NCBI GenBank assembly: GCA_032622095.1
Contig: CP136063.1
Location: 218,319,982-218,383,981 of the forward strand
Direction of reading: 5' to 3'
Source of the DNA: Siphonodentalium dalli
Lineage: Eukaryota > Mollusca > Scaphopoda > Gadilida > Siphonodentaliidae
Length of the DNA stretch: 64,000 bases
In this document: positions 1 through 10,423 of the stretch, piece by piece
Layout: each line of letters starts with the position of its first letter
Position numbering within the stretch: position 1 is the first letter of the stretch
Notes under the pieces: model-generated
Told to the model about the DNA's origin: nothing
The model's input: the letters and a program-made list of their open reading frames with translations, nothing else
Database searches by the model: none
Translations under genes and position numbers: made by a program

Positions 1-72
1 ACCCCCATACGTGCAATTGTTGGGACCCACCCCATTTTTCTAGGATTTGTACACTTATAGATGTTTTTTTAA

Positions 73-1330
73 TCTATTATATATTTTGGAAGATCTGTGT
101 GTGTGTTTGTGTGGGGGTGTGTCTGTGTGTGTGTTCGCGATGAACTCGAAAACGGCCGACCCGATTTCGATGAAACATGGTATGTGGGGGTATTTTCGGC
201 CGTGGGGTGGCATGGGCCTATTAATTTGTCCGTGCGACGTGACATTGACCTTGAAATCGGGTCATTTCAAGGTCAAACGCCCGAATATCACGGGATTTCG
301 ATGAAACTTGGTATGTGGGGGTACATTCGTACGGGGAGTCTCATAAGCATATTCATTTGCCCGTGCGACGTGACATTGACCTTGAAATCGGGTCAATTCA
401 AGGTCAATTCGCCAATTTTGATGGGATTTCGACGAAATTTGATACATGGGGTTACTGTTGTCCACTGTGTGTTTTTGACGGGTCATATCGTGACCCCGAC
501 CTCACCTTGACCTTCAAAATGATCAATTCGAGGTCAAATCGGGTAAAACCGGATGGATTTCGACGGGCACGTTTGTCGGGTACTTTTGTCCGGGCAGTGT
601 TTTGGACTGGTCAAATCGTGACCCCACTTGACCTTGACATTCAAAATGGACAATTCAAGGTCAAAGCCCGGACGAAGTCGGGTCAGAGCCGATTTCGATT
701 AAACTTGGTATGTGGGGGTATTTTCGGCCGGGGGGTGGCATGGGCCTATTAATTTGTCCGTGCGACGTGACCTTGACATCGGGTAATTTCAAGGTCAAAC
801 GCCCGAATATCACGGGATTTCGATGAAACTTGGTATGTGGGGTACATAAGGCCGGGGAGTGGCATAAACCTATTAATTTGCACGTGCGATGTGAACTTGA
901 CCTTGAAATCGGGTCATTTCAAGGTCAAACGCCCGAATATCACGGGATTTCGATGAAACTTGGTATGTGGGGATGCTTTCGTATGGGGAGTCTCATACGC
1001 ATATTCATTTGCCCGTGCGACGTGACCTTGACCTTGAAATCGGGTCAATTCAAGGTCATATCGCCAATTTTGATGGGATTTTGACGAAATTTGATACGTG
1101 GGGTTACTTTTGTCCACTGAGTGTTTTGGACGGGTCGAGTCATGACCCCGACCTGACCTTGACCTTCAAAATGATCAATTCATGGTCAAATCGGGTCAAA
1201 CCGGATGGATTTCGACGGGCACGTTTGTCGGGTACTTTTGTCCGGCCTTTGTTTTGGACCCCACTTGACCTTAACCTTCAAAATGGACCATTCAAGGTCA
1301 AAGCCCGGACGAAGTCGGGTCACCTTCTAG
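73..1330 (+). mobile_element. Non-autonomous Helitron, family A, copy 1
   Basis: The 5' end is TC followed by TATTATATATTTTGG, after a host A at 72. The 3' end is a GC-rich hairpin (CCCGGAC-GAA-GTCGGG, one bulged G) followed a few bases later by CTAG at 1327-1330. TC start, 3' hairpin, CTAG end and A/T insertion are the Helitron hallmarks. The body holds repeated blocks of about 120-250 bp rich in TGACCTTGA and TCAAGGTCA. A 3'-end-like sequence at about 668-686 runs directly into internal sequence, so this copy looks like a fused dimer with an internal deletion. No Rep/helicase coding is present. Open frames across it are repeat by-products. Confidence 0.85.
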
Positions 1331-1941
1331 TCAATTATATATTTTGGAAGATCTGTGTGTCTGTGTGTCTGTCTGTGTGTTCGCGATGGACTCGAAAACG
1401 ACAGAACCGATTTCGATAAAACTTGGTATGTGGGGGTACTTTCGGCCGTGGAGTGGCATGTGCCTGTTAATTTGCCCGTGCGACGTGACATTAACCTTGA
1501 AATCGGGTCATTTCAAGGTCGAACGCCCGAGTATCACGGGATTTCGATGAAAATTAGTGTCTGGGGATACTTTCGTATGGGGAGTGTCGTAAGCCTATTC
1601 GTTTGCCCGTGCGATGTGACCTTGACCTTGAAATCGGGTCAATTCAAAGTCAAATCGCGAATTTTGATGGGATTTCGACGACATTTGATACGTGGGGTTA
1701 CTTTTGTCCACTGAGTGTTTTGGACGGGTCAAATCGTGACCCCGACCTGACCTTGACCTTCAAAATTATCAATTCGAGGTCAAATCGGGTAAACAGGATG
1801 GATTTCGACGGGTACTTTTGTCGGGTACTTTTGTCCGAGAAGTGTTTTGGACGGGTCAAATCGTGACCCCCCCACCTCACCTTGACCTTCAAAATGGACA
1901 ATTCAAGGTCAAAGCCCGGACGAAGTCGGGTCACCTTCTAG
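1331..1941 (+). mobile_element. Non-autonomous Helitron, family A, copy 2
   Basis: This copy begins directly after the CTAG of copy 1 with TCAATTATATATTTTGG and ends with the family A hairpin and CTAG at 1938-1941. It has the same internal order as its neighbours: a TG-rich tract, a CTCGAAAACG block, then repeated GACCTTGA / TCAAGGTCA blocks. At 611 bp it is a single unit, unlike the dimer-like copy before it. No intervening host bases separate it from either neighbour. Confidence 0.85.
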
Positions 1942-2579
1942 TCTATTATATATTTTGGGAAATATGTCTGTCTGTCTGTCTGTGTGTTCGCGATGGACTC
2001 GAAAACGGCTGAGCCCATTTCGATGAAACTTGGTATGTGGGATACTTTCGGCCGGGGAGTGGCGTGGGCCTATTAATTTGCTCGTGCGACGTGACCTTGA
2101 CCTTGAAATCGGGTCATTTCAAGGTCGAACGCCCGAGTATCACGGGATTTCCATAAAAACTAGTGTCTAGGGATACTGTCGTATGGGGAGTGCCGTAAGC
2201 CTATTCGTTTGCCCGTGCGACGTGACCTTGACCTTGAAATCGGGTCAATTCAAGGTCAAATCGCGAATTTTTATGGAATTTCCACGAAATTTGATACGTA
2301 GGGTTACTTTTATCCACTGAGTGTTTTGGACGGGTCAAATCGTGACCCCGACCTGACCTTGACCTTCAAAATGATCAATTCGAGGTCAAATTGGGTAAAA
2401 CCGGATGGATTTCGACGGGTACTTTTGTCGGGTACTTTTGTCCGGGCAGTGTTTTGGACGGGTCAAATCGTGACCCCACCTGACATTGACCTTCAAAATG
2501 AACAATTCAAGGTCCAATCGCGCAATTCGCCGAAAAGCAGAGGGGAAACAGCCCGGACGAAGTCGGATCGACCTGCTAG
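1942..2579 (+). mobile_element. Non-autonomous Helitron, family A, copy 3
   Basis: It starts with TCTATTATATATTTTGGG directly after the CTAG of copy 2 and ends with a slightly altered 3' end (CGGACGAAGTCGGATCG, then CCTGCTAG) at 2576-2579, followed by a host T at 2580. The last 60 bases before the hairpin differ from copies 1 and 2 (AATTCGCCGAAAAGCAG insertion). This is the distal member of a three-copy head-to-tail array, with host A on one side (72) and host T on the other (2580). Confidence 0.85.
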
Positions 2580-3090
2580 TTGCTATATAAAGCGTTTGGT
2601 GTAGTATTACTCCGCAAGTTACAATTTTGACATTCGCTATCCGGACGAAGTTGGAGACTGAAATTGTGCTAGACTGCATTTGAACATGTATACATGTCGT
2701 TACTCTACCATTTCCCATGTATGTTGTCCACAATAGGAATGCCCTTCTGATTATGAAAGTGATAAATTCAATATCAGATTATACGTTGTGACTGACGGCT
2801 TCGGGCACGCATGCTAGAAAAACAAACAACTGTTAGTTACAAGACAAATCATCGATAGCAAAGAAGCAGTCTATTCCGAAGTATGACATGTTCGACTGTT
2901 GTATTGAAAATTGTGTTACACAAGGGACACATTCCCGAATCCCATATCAGAGATTGCGTTATGAGATTTGCGATTGTGGCACACTCGTGCTTCAATTTCG
3001 GGAAAGAATGACATATATGCCAAAGTGGCGAGACTTTGAGGGTTGCATAACATGCCGCAAATGGATTTTTTGTTTAACCCTTTACCCAAT
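2580..3090. other. Unassigned intergenic sequence
   Basis: I see no recognisable gene, repeat end or RNA here. Short open frames have no family features. Confidence 0.5.
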
Positions 3091-3333
3091 AGAAGGGCCC
3101 TGTGCCAATGCATTCTCTTATATATGCGAGTCGACCATAGGTCGCCTCGCATATATAAGAGAATGCATTGGCCTAAAAAAAATAAAAATTTCACACTTTT
3201 TACCATTTTTTCTTACATTCTTTAACAATTTTATAATTTTTAATGTGTTAAGCCAATGCATTCTCTTATATATGCGAGGCGACCTATGGTCGACTCGCAT
3301 ATATAAGAGAATGCATTGGCACAGGGCCCTTCT
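3091..3333. mobile_element. Fold-back MITE with 82-bp perfect arms
   Basis: Positions 3091-3172 and 3252-3333 are exact reverse complements (82 bp). Each arm is itself a near-palindrome: 26-bp stems GCCAATGCATTCTC... around a 17-bp loop carrying GTCGACCATAGGTCGCC or its complement. The outer ends are AGAAGGGCCCTGT and its complement. The 79-bp spacer is AT-rich. No clear target-site duplication is visible. The perfect arms imply a recent origin or gene conversion. The short frames on both strands are artefacts of the palindrome. Confidence 0.85.
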
Positions 3334-4640
3334 GAATCTCCAGTCACGTTCCTGGATTTTGACATTTGCTTTTACTAGGCTTTTCCATGTCTCCTTTGTC
3401 GGGAACGTGCCCTCTTGACAATTAAAACTGTTTAGTCAGCACCCTTAATGCTGAATAATGTATGACTCTCAGTGATAGAATATTTGATGCATGCATATAA
3501 AGTTATTTCTCTGTTAACCGTGTAGCTTGACAAAGATTTGACTTTGCTATTAAATTTGCAACTAAATTTTGATTCAATGGTCTGACTCACTTGAATGGTA
3601 CACCTTTGGTGATCTCGAGTGCTAGTAACAATTATTCGCATAAAATAAGTGTTGCCTGCGAATGTGATCGTTCTATCTTGTGTTTTATACGATTAAAAGT
3701 GAAAGCGAATATGTATACTTCCCATAATATGAGAGAAAACGGCTAGGATCTAGAGAGGAACACCACCAACAGATAATCCTTTGCGAATAGGGTCTACTAG
3801 TTTCGGATTAATATTATCATTCGTTAGGACCTGTGGGTGTGAAGAAAATATTGTGTACATAATTATGCATGTATTTGACCACCCCTATTTTGATGGTCAA
3901 ATGTGTGGAAATTTAGACAGAGTATTCTTCCATGTTCTATGCTGCTATTGAAAACTTCTTGATAATATATCTGGCGTCAGATCACTAATGTCATTAGCCG
4001 TTGAATCCATATCATATGCATCAATCTGCATAAATTGGGTCATTATTGAGTGGAGCACACTTAGTTATCTCGGGACAAGGGATATCATTTCATAATGTAT
4101 TAACAGGATAAGTTATATATATTATAATTTATTTTTTGCTATATATTTCTCCAGTTAATTATAAATTATTCTCTCAAAATGACCATGATGTTATATATGG
4201 ACTTGAGACCGCCGTTTAATCTAAGGCAAATTAAAGCAACATAGTATTGCAACATATATATTCACCCTACTACATCTACCAAAATAGTGTTATTTAGGCT
4301 ACTGGACAATAGAACAGTGTCAGTGTTTGTCTATAACCATAAAAAACCATTAGGAAAAAGTTTGCAAGCACCGGGGAAAAAAATCTGGGCTAGCGACCAC
4401 CCACCCCTCGACCACCCACCACTCGACCACCCACCCCGGCCCTGTGTAAGGAATGTTTTGTCAGACCACCGCCCCTGTTATTTTTTAATTTAATTTAGTT
4501 TTGTTATGCTTTGTGTGCTTCATGTTTATTAACTTGTAGTATAATTTAAATGCCCACCTCTCTTTCCCTACTGGTTCTGATTGCGAACCTGCAATTATAA
4601 ACATTCAACATCCAGAAATGTACGGATGTCACAGCCATTG
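3334..4640. other. Unassigned AT-rich sequence with a small minisatellite
   Basis: Mostly featureless. At about 4394-4437 there are three tandem units of about 15 bp based on CGACCACCCACCCCT. No gene is supported. Confidence 0.5.
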
Positions 4641-4650
4641 CACATTTTAA

Positions 4651-4975
4651 AATGTTCTTAATGTCTATATAACACAATATACTGCTATATGTATACATTG
4701 ACTATTGCTTTTTCTTGGTAAAAATTGATGATATATTTAAAAAAAAAGGCATGAGGAAAAACAATTCAGCGTGCGGAAAAACCCTGATTTTTTAGCTGAT
4801 GGCGACCCACCCACCCCGCCTACGTATCGTGAACTTGGTTCCCTCTCCCATGTCCAATTTGAGTAAAAGTTTACCCAACGCGAATTAGAGTGTACAGCGA
4901 ATGACGAGGTTTGCCCATTGGGTTTACAGGATGACCGGCATGCATTCGGAAACCTCAAAACACATCCGTTGAGTA
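4651..4975. repeat. Dispersed repeat block, copy 1
   Basis: This stretch (TATATAACACAATATACTGC, then AAAAAGGCATGAGGAAAA, AGCTGATGGCGACCCACCC, TTTACCCAACGCGAATTAG, and GGATGACCGGCATGCATTC) recurs at 5234-5490, and its last motif again at 5895 and 13923. It is the uninterrupted version of the repeat into which another element sits in the second copy. Confidence 0.75.
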
Positions 4976-5233
4976 AAATAGAATGAAATGTTACTGTTGA
5001 CTAATATACATGTGTACATGGACAAAGCATTTGATGTGAATTTGAGTACCCTTGTGCGGCATCGTTCTCTGCCTGATGAGGAACATTATAACTGAAGATG
5101 AGGTAGGACATCAAGCAATTAAGTTGAAATAATTGAACACATGAGTCTGTTATACATATGGCAGGTAATGGCACACTATACGTTTTAGTTTCCAGTTTTC
5201 CTTTCGTTCAGTATGGATTCTCAAATGATAACC

Positions 5234-5490
5234 TATTCCTATATAACACAATATACTGCTATATGTAGGATATCCTTCAGTATAAATTGTTTATTGCTCT
5301 TTCTGGGTAAAAATTGATGATATATTAAAAAAAAAGGCATGAGGAAAATAAATTCATCGTGCCGAAAAACCCTGATTTTTTAGCTGATGGCGACCCACCC
5401 ACCGCCAACGTGTCCTGAACTTGATTCCCCTTCCCTATCCAATTTGCGTAAAATTTTACCCAACGCGAATTAGAGTGTACAAAGAATGAC
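5234..5490. repeat. Dispersed repeat block, copy 2
   Basis: Diverged copy of 4651-4910 with the same motif order, ending at GTGTAC AAAGAATGAC, where sequence of the 451-bp repeat family (GACATCTAGCGGATGCGG) takes over. The rest of the block resumes at 5895. Confidence 0.75.
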
Positions 5491-5894
5491 ATCTAGCGGA
5501 TGCGGGAGGAATATATAGGAGAGAATAAAATAAACACTGGGCCCTGATTGGTCAAAGCCTTGTGTGCTTTCTGCATAAAAAATGATCACACCTCTTCCCT
5601 AGGTAAAATAGCCATTGCCACAGGAATTAACCCTTTGTAGTGAAGTTTGAATTTTTTGGTGTGGTCTAAAATATGACAGTATTTTTTTATGCGGTTCTGA
5701 CACTAGTTGCGAAAACACAAGATTTAAAGGCGAATTCCCTGCTAGACAGACATGATTTATTTCGGTAAAAAGTTTCCCCAAATGTCAATTTTTCAGATTT
5801 AAAGAAAATTTTGGACCCAAAATTTATATTACCAACAGTATACGCTAAAACGTTTGCACTGAGGCCTATGGAAAACATTTACACCAGTGTAACC
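5480..5894 (+). mobile_element. Diverged solo copy of the 451-bp GGTTACA repeat
   Basis: It matches the 451-bp terminal repeats at 11345 and 12698 from GACATCTAGCGG to the end ATTTACACCAGTGTAACC, with many substitutions, and lacks the first 18-30 bp. The downstream flank TATAGGATGACCGGCATG belongs to the surrounding dispersed repeat. It resembles a solo terminal repeat or a single MITE. Confidence 0.75.
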
Positions 5895-6020
5895 TATAGG
5901 ATGACCGGCATGCATTCGGAAACCTCGTCATTCTCCGTACCGTATACTGTCTCGGCCATACCCGATTGTTTCGAGCTATATCGCGTAATTGTAGTTGCGC
6001 CAATGACAGCATGTATTTAT
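5895..6020 (+). repeat. Dispersed repeat tail
   Basis: TATAGGATGACCGGCATGC through TTCGAGCTATATCGCGTAAT to CAATGACAGCA. The same 125 bp follows the 451-bp-repeat fragment at 13923-14043. Confidence 0.75.
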
Positions 6021-6476
6021 TGGTAACCTCCATCACTGGAGAGCACATATACAGCATAATATACATATACACAACAATAAATAGTATTTACACATTTAGG
6101 GAAAAACACATTATAAGTACACCTCGCATGCATATGGATATGAATGCAAATAGCTATATATTCCTGATCAGTATGTATAAGTCTGATTCACGTGTTGACC
6201 AGCTGGTCTTGCTGTAGCCGGCACCAACTCAGATCCATGTCGATGTTTTCCACTTCATCAGCTGACAGACTTGAAAGAGGAATGAAGCAGCGTGCAGCTG
6301 TTACAATCGAATAATGCATGCAAGACTTCATTGTCATATTTTGAGAGGAACACATACATATATTTCTTTATTCTATTCAGCGAAGAGCTTCCCCAAAATG
6401 ACGTCACGGATTTTAAAAAGTACATCGATGATTGACCGGTGTCCCCACGTGTTGTTTGTTGTGCTTGGCAATAACA
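6021..6476. other. Unassigned sequence
   Basis: No gene or repeat boundary recognised. Confidence 0.4.
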
Positions 6477-6775
6477 ATGGTCGACTCATCAACACATAGA
6501 AGGCCTGTGTCGCGACATAAACTTACAGAAGATAATATTTGTCGTGTGTGCGACTATTCTTTTTCGGGAGATGAACTCGCTGCATCAACGGGAAAGCTGC
6601 ATCCGAGAGCAAAAAATAAGGTCGTCATCAAAAATGATGCTTTAGAACTATTTAAAAGCATAAAATTTTAAGTCATTTCCTCGGTGTTTAACTTTCAGAT
6701 GACTTTTTTACGACAAATAATTTGATTTGCAAACCATGTTACAATAAAGTAAATCAAATACACGGACATGAGTGA
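6477..6775 (+). CDS. Possible zinc-binding N-terminal exon pair (degenerate)
   Basis: An ATG at 6477 opens 64 codons with a basic N-terminus (HRRPVSRHKL) and a cysteine pair, NICRVCDYSF. The frame stops at 6671. In another frame a strong acceptor (TTTAACTTTCAG, ending 6698) precedes a stretch reading NNLICKPCYNKVNQIHGH, a second C-x2-C pair, followed by a consensus donor GTGAGT at 6772. Two C-x2-C pairs about 60 residues apart recall the cysteine-rich N-terminal domain seen in many uncharacterised invertebrate and transposon-associated proteins. That family link is inference. No good donor joins the parts: the in-frame TAA lies before the nearest GT. So this is either a decayed exon pair or a frameshifted fragment. 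Confidence 0.35.
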
Positions 6776-7130
6776 GTTCTATTTATATTTATGGGAGGCC
6801 AAGTTGGTACCATACGCAGGCCTATCTATCAGGTCCAGCACATCCTTCAAATTAATCGGAATCGTACCGAATATATAATTTCGAAGCCATTTTTTTCTGT
6901 CTCTGTTACTATATTTAGAGGTGACATTATGGGAGTCTCCGCCCACTAACACTTGTTTATTAACCCATACGGTTTCATTGGACGGAAAATAATTTACGCA
7001 ATCAATCAGATTACGGAATCCCGAGGACTTGGAAATGAGATAGCGAATTAGCGATGTTATCCGTCAGACCTAATATTCAATGTTGTAATGAATATTTAGG
7101 TATGAGTTTACTCAGACTGGTTATTAACAT
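6776..7130. other. Unassigned sequence
   Basis: Nothing recognisable. It borders the 3' end of the LINE fragment. Confidence 0.4.
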
Positions 7131-7154
7131 ATGTTGTCTTGTTCAGAAGAGGCC

Positions 7155-8655
7155 CTAGATGGCACATATCGACCTTAGTGTGTGTATTTTTTTTTGGAGA
7201 ATGTCCCAGATCTTCCATGTTGATAGTGGGTGTTTGTGAACATCAGAAAATGTTAACAGGTTTCTGTCCATGCTAACTTCAAACGACCATTCGCGTGCGT
7301 AGTAACTTTCCACGCGAGTCTTAACCATGCGCTTCCACTCAATCCTATTTGGGAAAAAAACATTATCCAGGAAGTCGAAAAGAAAGTCAGATAGTTCATA
7401 CTGTTCCAAAATTTTGAGAATGTCCGGAGCGAACCCAGAGACACGTTGTTTGAATAGCCTGCGCTGATACAGTTTTTGGAGAAATATTTGCAATGGAACC
7501 TGATGTTCCAGTGGCAAGTGAAGAATATTTCTTGATGTGAAGTTCACGTTCGATTGGAAGCAGACCCAACAGGCTAACTGCGACTTTGGTACTTGTTCGA
7601 GTAGGGAGTCCTTGCATATGCTTTATATATGTTCGGAATGCTTGTTCCATTATTAATATATCCCCCTTGCTCGGGGAGCACAATAATTCACATCCATACA
7701 GGGCCTTAGGTAGGATGACACATTTGAGAATTTTTGTAAGTGTAGTTGGAGAACACGATCTAAGGATGACTCGACCTGAAATTCCAAAGTAAGTGTTTCG
7801 CATTCTCTGTGCTATCTGTTCGACTCGATGTGTGCTATTTGAAGATTGGAATTGCATGCTACCAAGATGGGTGCATTTTGTAGTTTCGGTTAATTGACTC
7901 TCTCCTATACTCCACGATCTGTTTATATGATTGCGTTGTCAAGCCGGCTCATTGAATACGACAATGACACTTTTTGTTATTGAGAAATTAAATCTCCACT
8001 GTATACTGTAATTGAAACAATTGTGAGTAGTTCGTCGAGGCCTGTTTTAGTGTGTGAAATTAGGGTTATGTCGTCGGCCGTAGTGGGTGCTGTACATTTG
8101 GTAGATCCTATAGAGAACCCGCTCTCATTCTCCATCAGAATATTCAACAGCTCGTCAATGTATACCAAGTAGAAAAACGGTGACGTCACTTCCCCTTGTC
8201 TTGTTCCTTGGTCAACCTTGAACGATTCCGACATACTAGCATTACACAAATCATGACTGAAGCAGTCCTCGTACATGTTACGGAATAGCCTCAAAATTTT
8301 CCCATGGAAACCGTGCGTATGTAGTTTTACAAGGAGACCTGTGTGCCACACTCGATCGAAGGCTTTTTGCGAATCCAGGAAGCACACGTACGCCTTCGAG
8401 CCGGCGTCTCGGGCGTAGGTCACAGCTTCTTGAAGCACAAAATATGTCATGTTGCACCCGATCCATGTTGCAGGATGTTTGGGAACTTCAACAAGATCGA
8501 GTTTCTGAGAAATCTGTCCATGAGCGTGTGTTCGAAAACTTTGTACAGTATTGCATGGTAAAAGAGTTATTGCACGATAACTGTCAGGTACATTTCGTGG
8601 TTTGGGTTCTCCTTTGTAGAGCGGAATGATGATGCCGGTTTTCGTGTATACAGGA
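7155..8655 (-). pseudogene. 5'-truncated non-LTR (LINE) reverse transcriptase
   Basis: The minus strand reads from about 8655. It opens with the RT finger motif TGIIIPLYKG and YRAITLLP, then FLDSQKAFDRVWH (first catalytic aspartate region), NMYED, the QGTRQGEVTSPFFY palm motif, and TADDITLIS in place of the usual F/Y-A-D-D. The frame then breaks. A second segment (about 7857-7396) carries the thumb motif LPKALYGCELL, and a third (7547-7155) the C-terminal extension. No endonuclease domain is present, so the element is 5'-truncated. Stops and at least two frameshifts make it dead. The motif style is Jockey/CR1-like. Clade assignment needs a tree. Confidence 0.85.
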
Positions 8656-10019
8656 TTGTAATACGACCCTGCCTAACTATGCTTAAAAGTCATGACCTGA
8701 TTGGCCAGTGGCCCGAGTTACCATGGCTATCTCGTTCCAGTTTTGTGGTACAATTCTACTTTTTCCAATTGTACCACGACAAAAATCGGTTTATTCAGAT
8801 CGCCGCACGCGACTTTTCCCGTCTTTTCTAACTCCGCGTAAACGGGGCATCAACGGAGTACACCCGCACCCGTAACCCTTTGAATTTTGCTACATCTTGA
8901 CAATCTTGCGAATTTTCTAGCGATTTGTCGCTTGAAAGCAGTTTGGTTGCCAATGAATATGGTCCAGATGATGTTATGGTATATTGGTATATGTTACGAC
9001 CAAAGAAAGTTACTTAATAAGTATATTAAATGACAAAACAAATCGGTAAAATTGTATTTTCCATGGGACCGGGCTGTGCATTCGTCGATTCGAATCTCGA
9101 TCATATTCGATATTTCGGAATCAAGTTGAAACTGAAAGCGTTTGTTCACCAGAAGGGAAATAAGATTAGTTTAGTAAACTAGAACATATAGATCGCTTTG
9201 TGTAAGGAAAATGGTCCATAGTCGATGATCATATTCATGTTGTCCCAACAACGTTCAACACAGAAATGACCGCAATAAAGTGAGTAGATGGGCGCGAAGC
9301 GCCCGGAATGGTCGAAAAGATCGAGTGATCTTCTCCTTCACCCCACGGTTTGTTGTTGTTGGAGATATAGCACACAGAAAATAGTCATGTCCGAACACGG
9401 CAAAAGCGGACATAATGAATTAATGTTATTTCTTTGATTGAATTGATTGGATGGATTATTTGGGGAAGAGCCCACGAGCTTTAATATGGGGTGTGAGGGG
9501 TGACCCGGTGGGTCCCTTTAATATATGGTTGAGCTGAGCGTGTCATCTAGTGCGCTGAAAAAGGAGCGGGGCCCGTGTTATAATTTTAAAATAGTGTTAG
9601 TTTGTTAGTTGTTTAAAAAAAAAAAAAAAAAAAAACAACCAACCGCAAGGCAGAGCGTGTGATTCAATGTGATTCAATGCGCCATCATACCGCTATTCTG
9701 CTATAGCCAAATGCGCAGAGACAGTATGTTTTGTTTATTTCGTTGTTTCTGGATGGGCCGCCCTACATTCCATAGCACGGGCGTAGGTGAAGACTCTGAC
9801 AATTTTATGTGCAGAGTTGTTTGGGTTCCGATAAGTGAAGTAAATCTGAAGATTATGTACAAGATAGACTTTAATTGTTGACGATGTGAATGGTTTTGTA
9901 CAGGGATATATATGATTACATGGTTACATTCAATAGATTTTTTGGTTTTATATTTTTTGGTAATTTCTTTATTTTGTTAAAATTTGTATACATTTTGTAC
10001 ATTTCAGTGTGTTCTGTTC
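8656..10019. other. Unassigned sequence with small inverted repeats and A-tract
   Basis: Contains a short inverted repeat (GTGGTACAATT...AATTGTACCAC, 8751-8778), a GC hairpin GGGCGCGAAGCGCCC near 9289-9303, and an A22 tract (about 9614-9635) between GTTGTTT and AACAACC. No gene supported. Confidence 0.5.
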
Positions 10020-10208
10020 TTGAGCCGTGAACCGTCCTACTCCCGAAGAAAACGTCAGAGCGGCAAGCGGGACGATCATATTGTGGAATATGTCGTTCCT
10101 AACTCGTTGAGAGCTATGACCACTTATGGGTCTGTAGATCCTGCACCCCACCCCAAGCTAGTGCTGGGTCGGTTTTCAAGCCGGATCCCGCTTGGTTGGT
10201 GTTGTTAG
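10006..10208 (+). CDS. Possible terminal exon (weak)
   Basis: A pyrimidine-rich stretch ending TTTCAG at 10006 is followed by an open frame to a TAG at 10206-10208. The peptide has a basic patch (SYSRRKRQSGKRDD) and ends RIPLGWCC. Codon use looks coding-like (compact, GC-richer than its flanks). No upstream exon or homologous family was recognised. It could equally be retroelement sequence. Confidence 0.2.
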
Positions 10209-10423
10209 GTGGAATGTGTATGACATGAGCGCTAGCTTCTGAAAGTGAATTTGTAATTATATTGTACTACTACTATGGGGGGTTTGGGAAACTTTCCCGG
10301 GAAGATTTGAAAGGGGCGGAACCCCTCTCCTACAACCCACTGTTGGATTTAATTTGAAACATGTTATGGTAATACATAAGCATGATTTGGTGAGGGTGAA
10401 ATGAAAATGATCTAGACATAGAA

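Noticed and set aside
97-1714. Several open frames of 85-150 codons with conserved peptides such as CPCDVTLTLKSG
   Set aside because: They recur in both orientations wherever a family A Helitron lies, overlap in several frames, and follow the repeated GACCTTGA blocks. They are by-products of the repeat.
9289-9303. GGGCGCGAAGCGCCC hairpin as a Helitron 3' end
   Set aside because: No CTAG follows within the expected distance and no TC-type 5' end was found.
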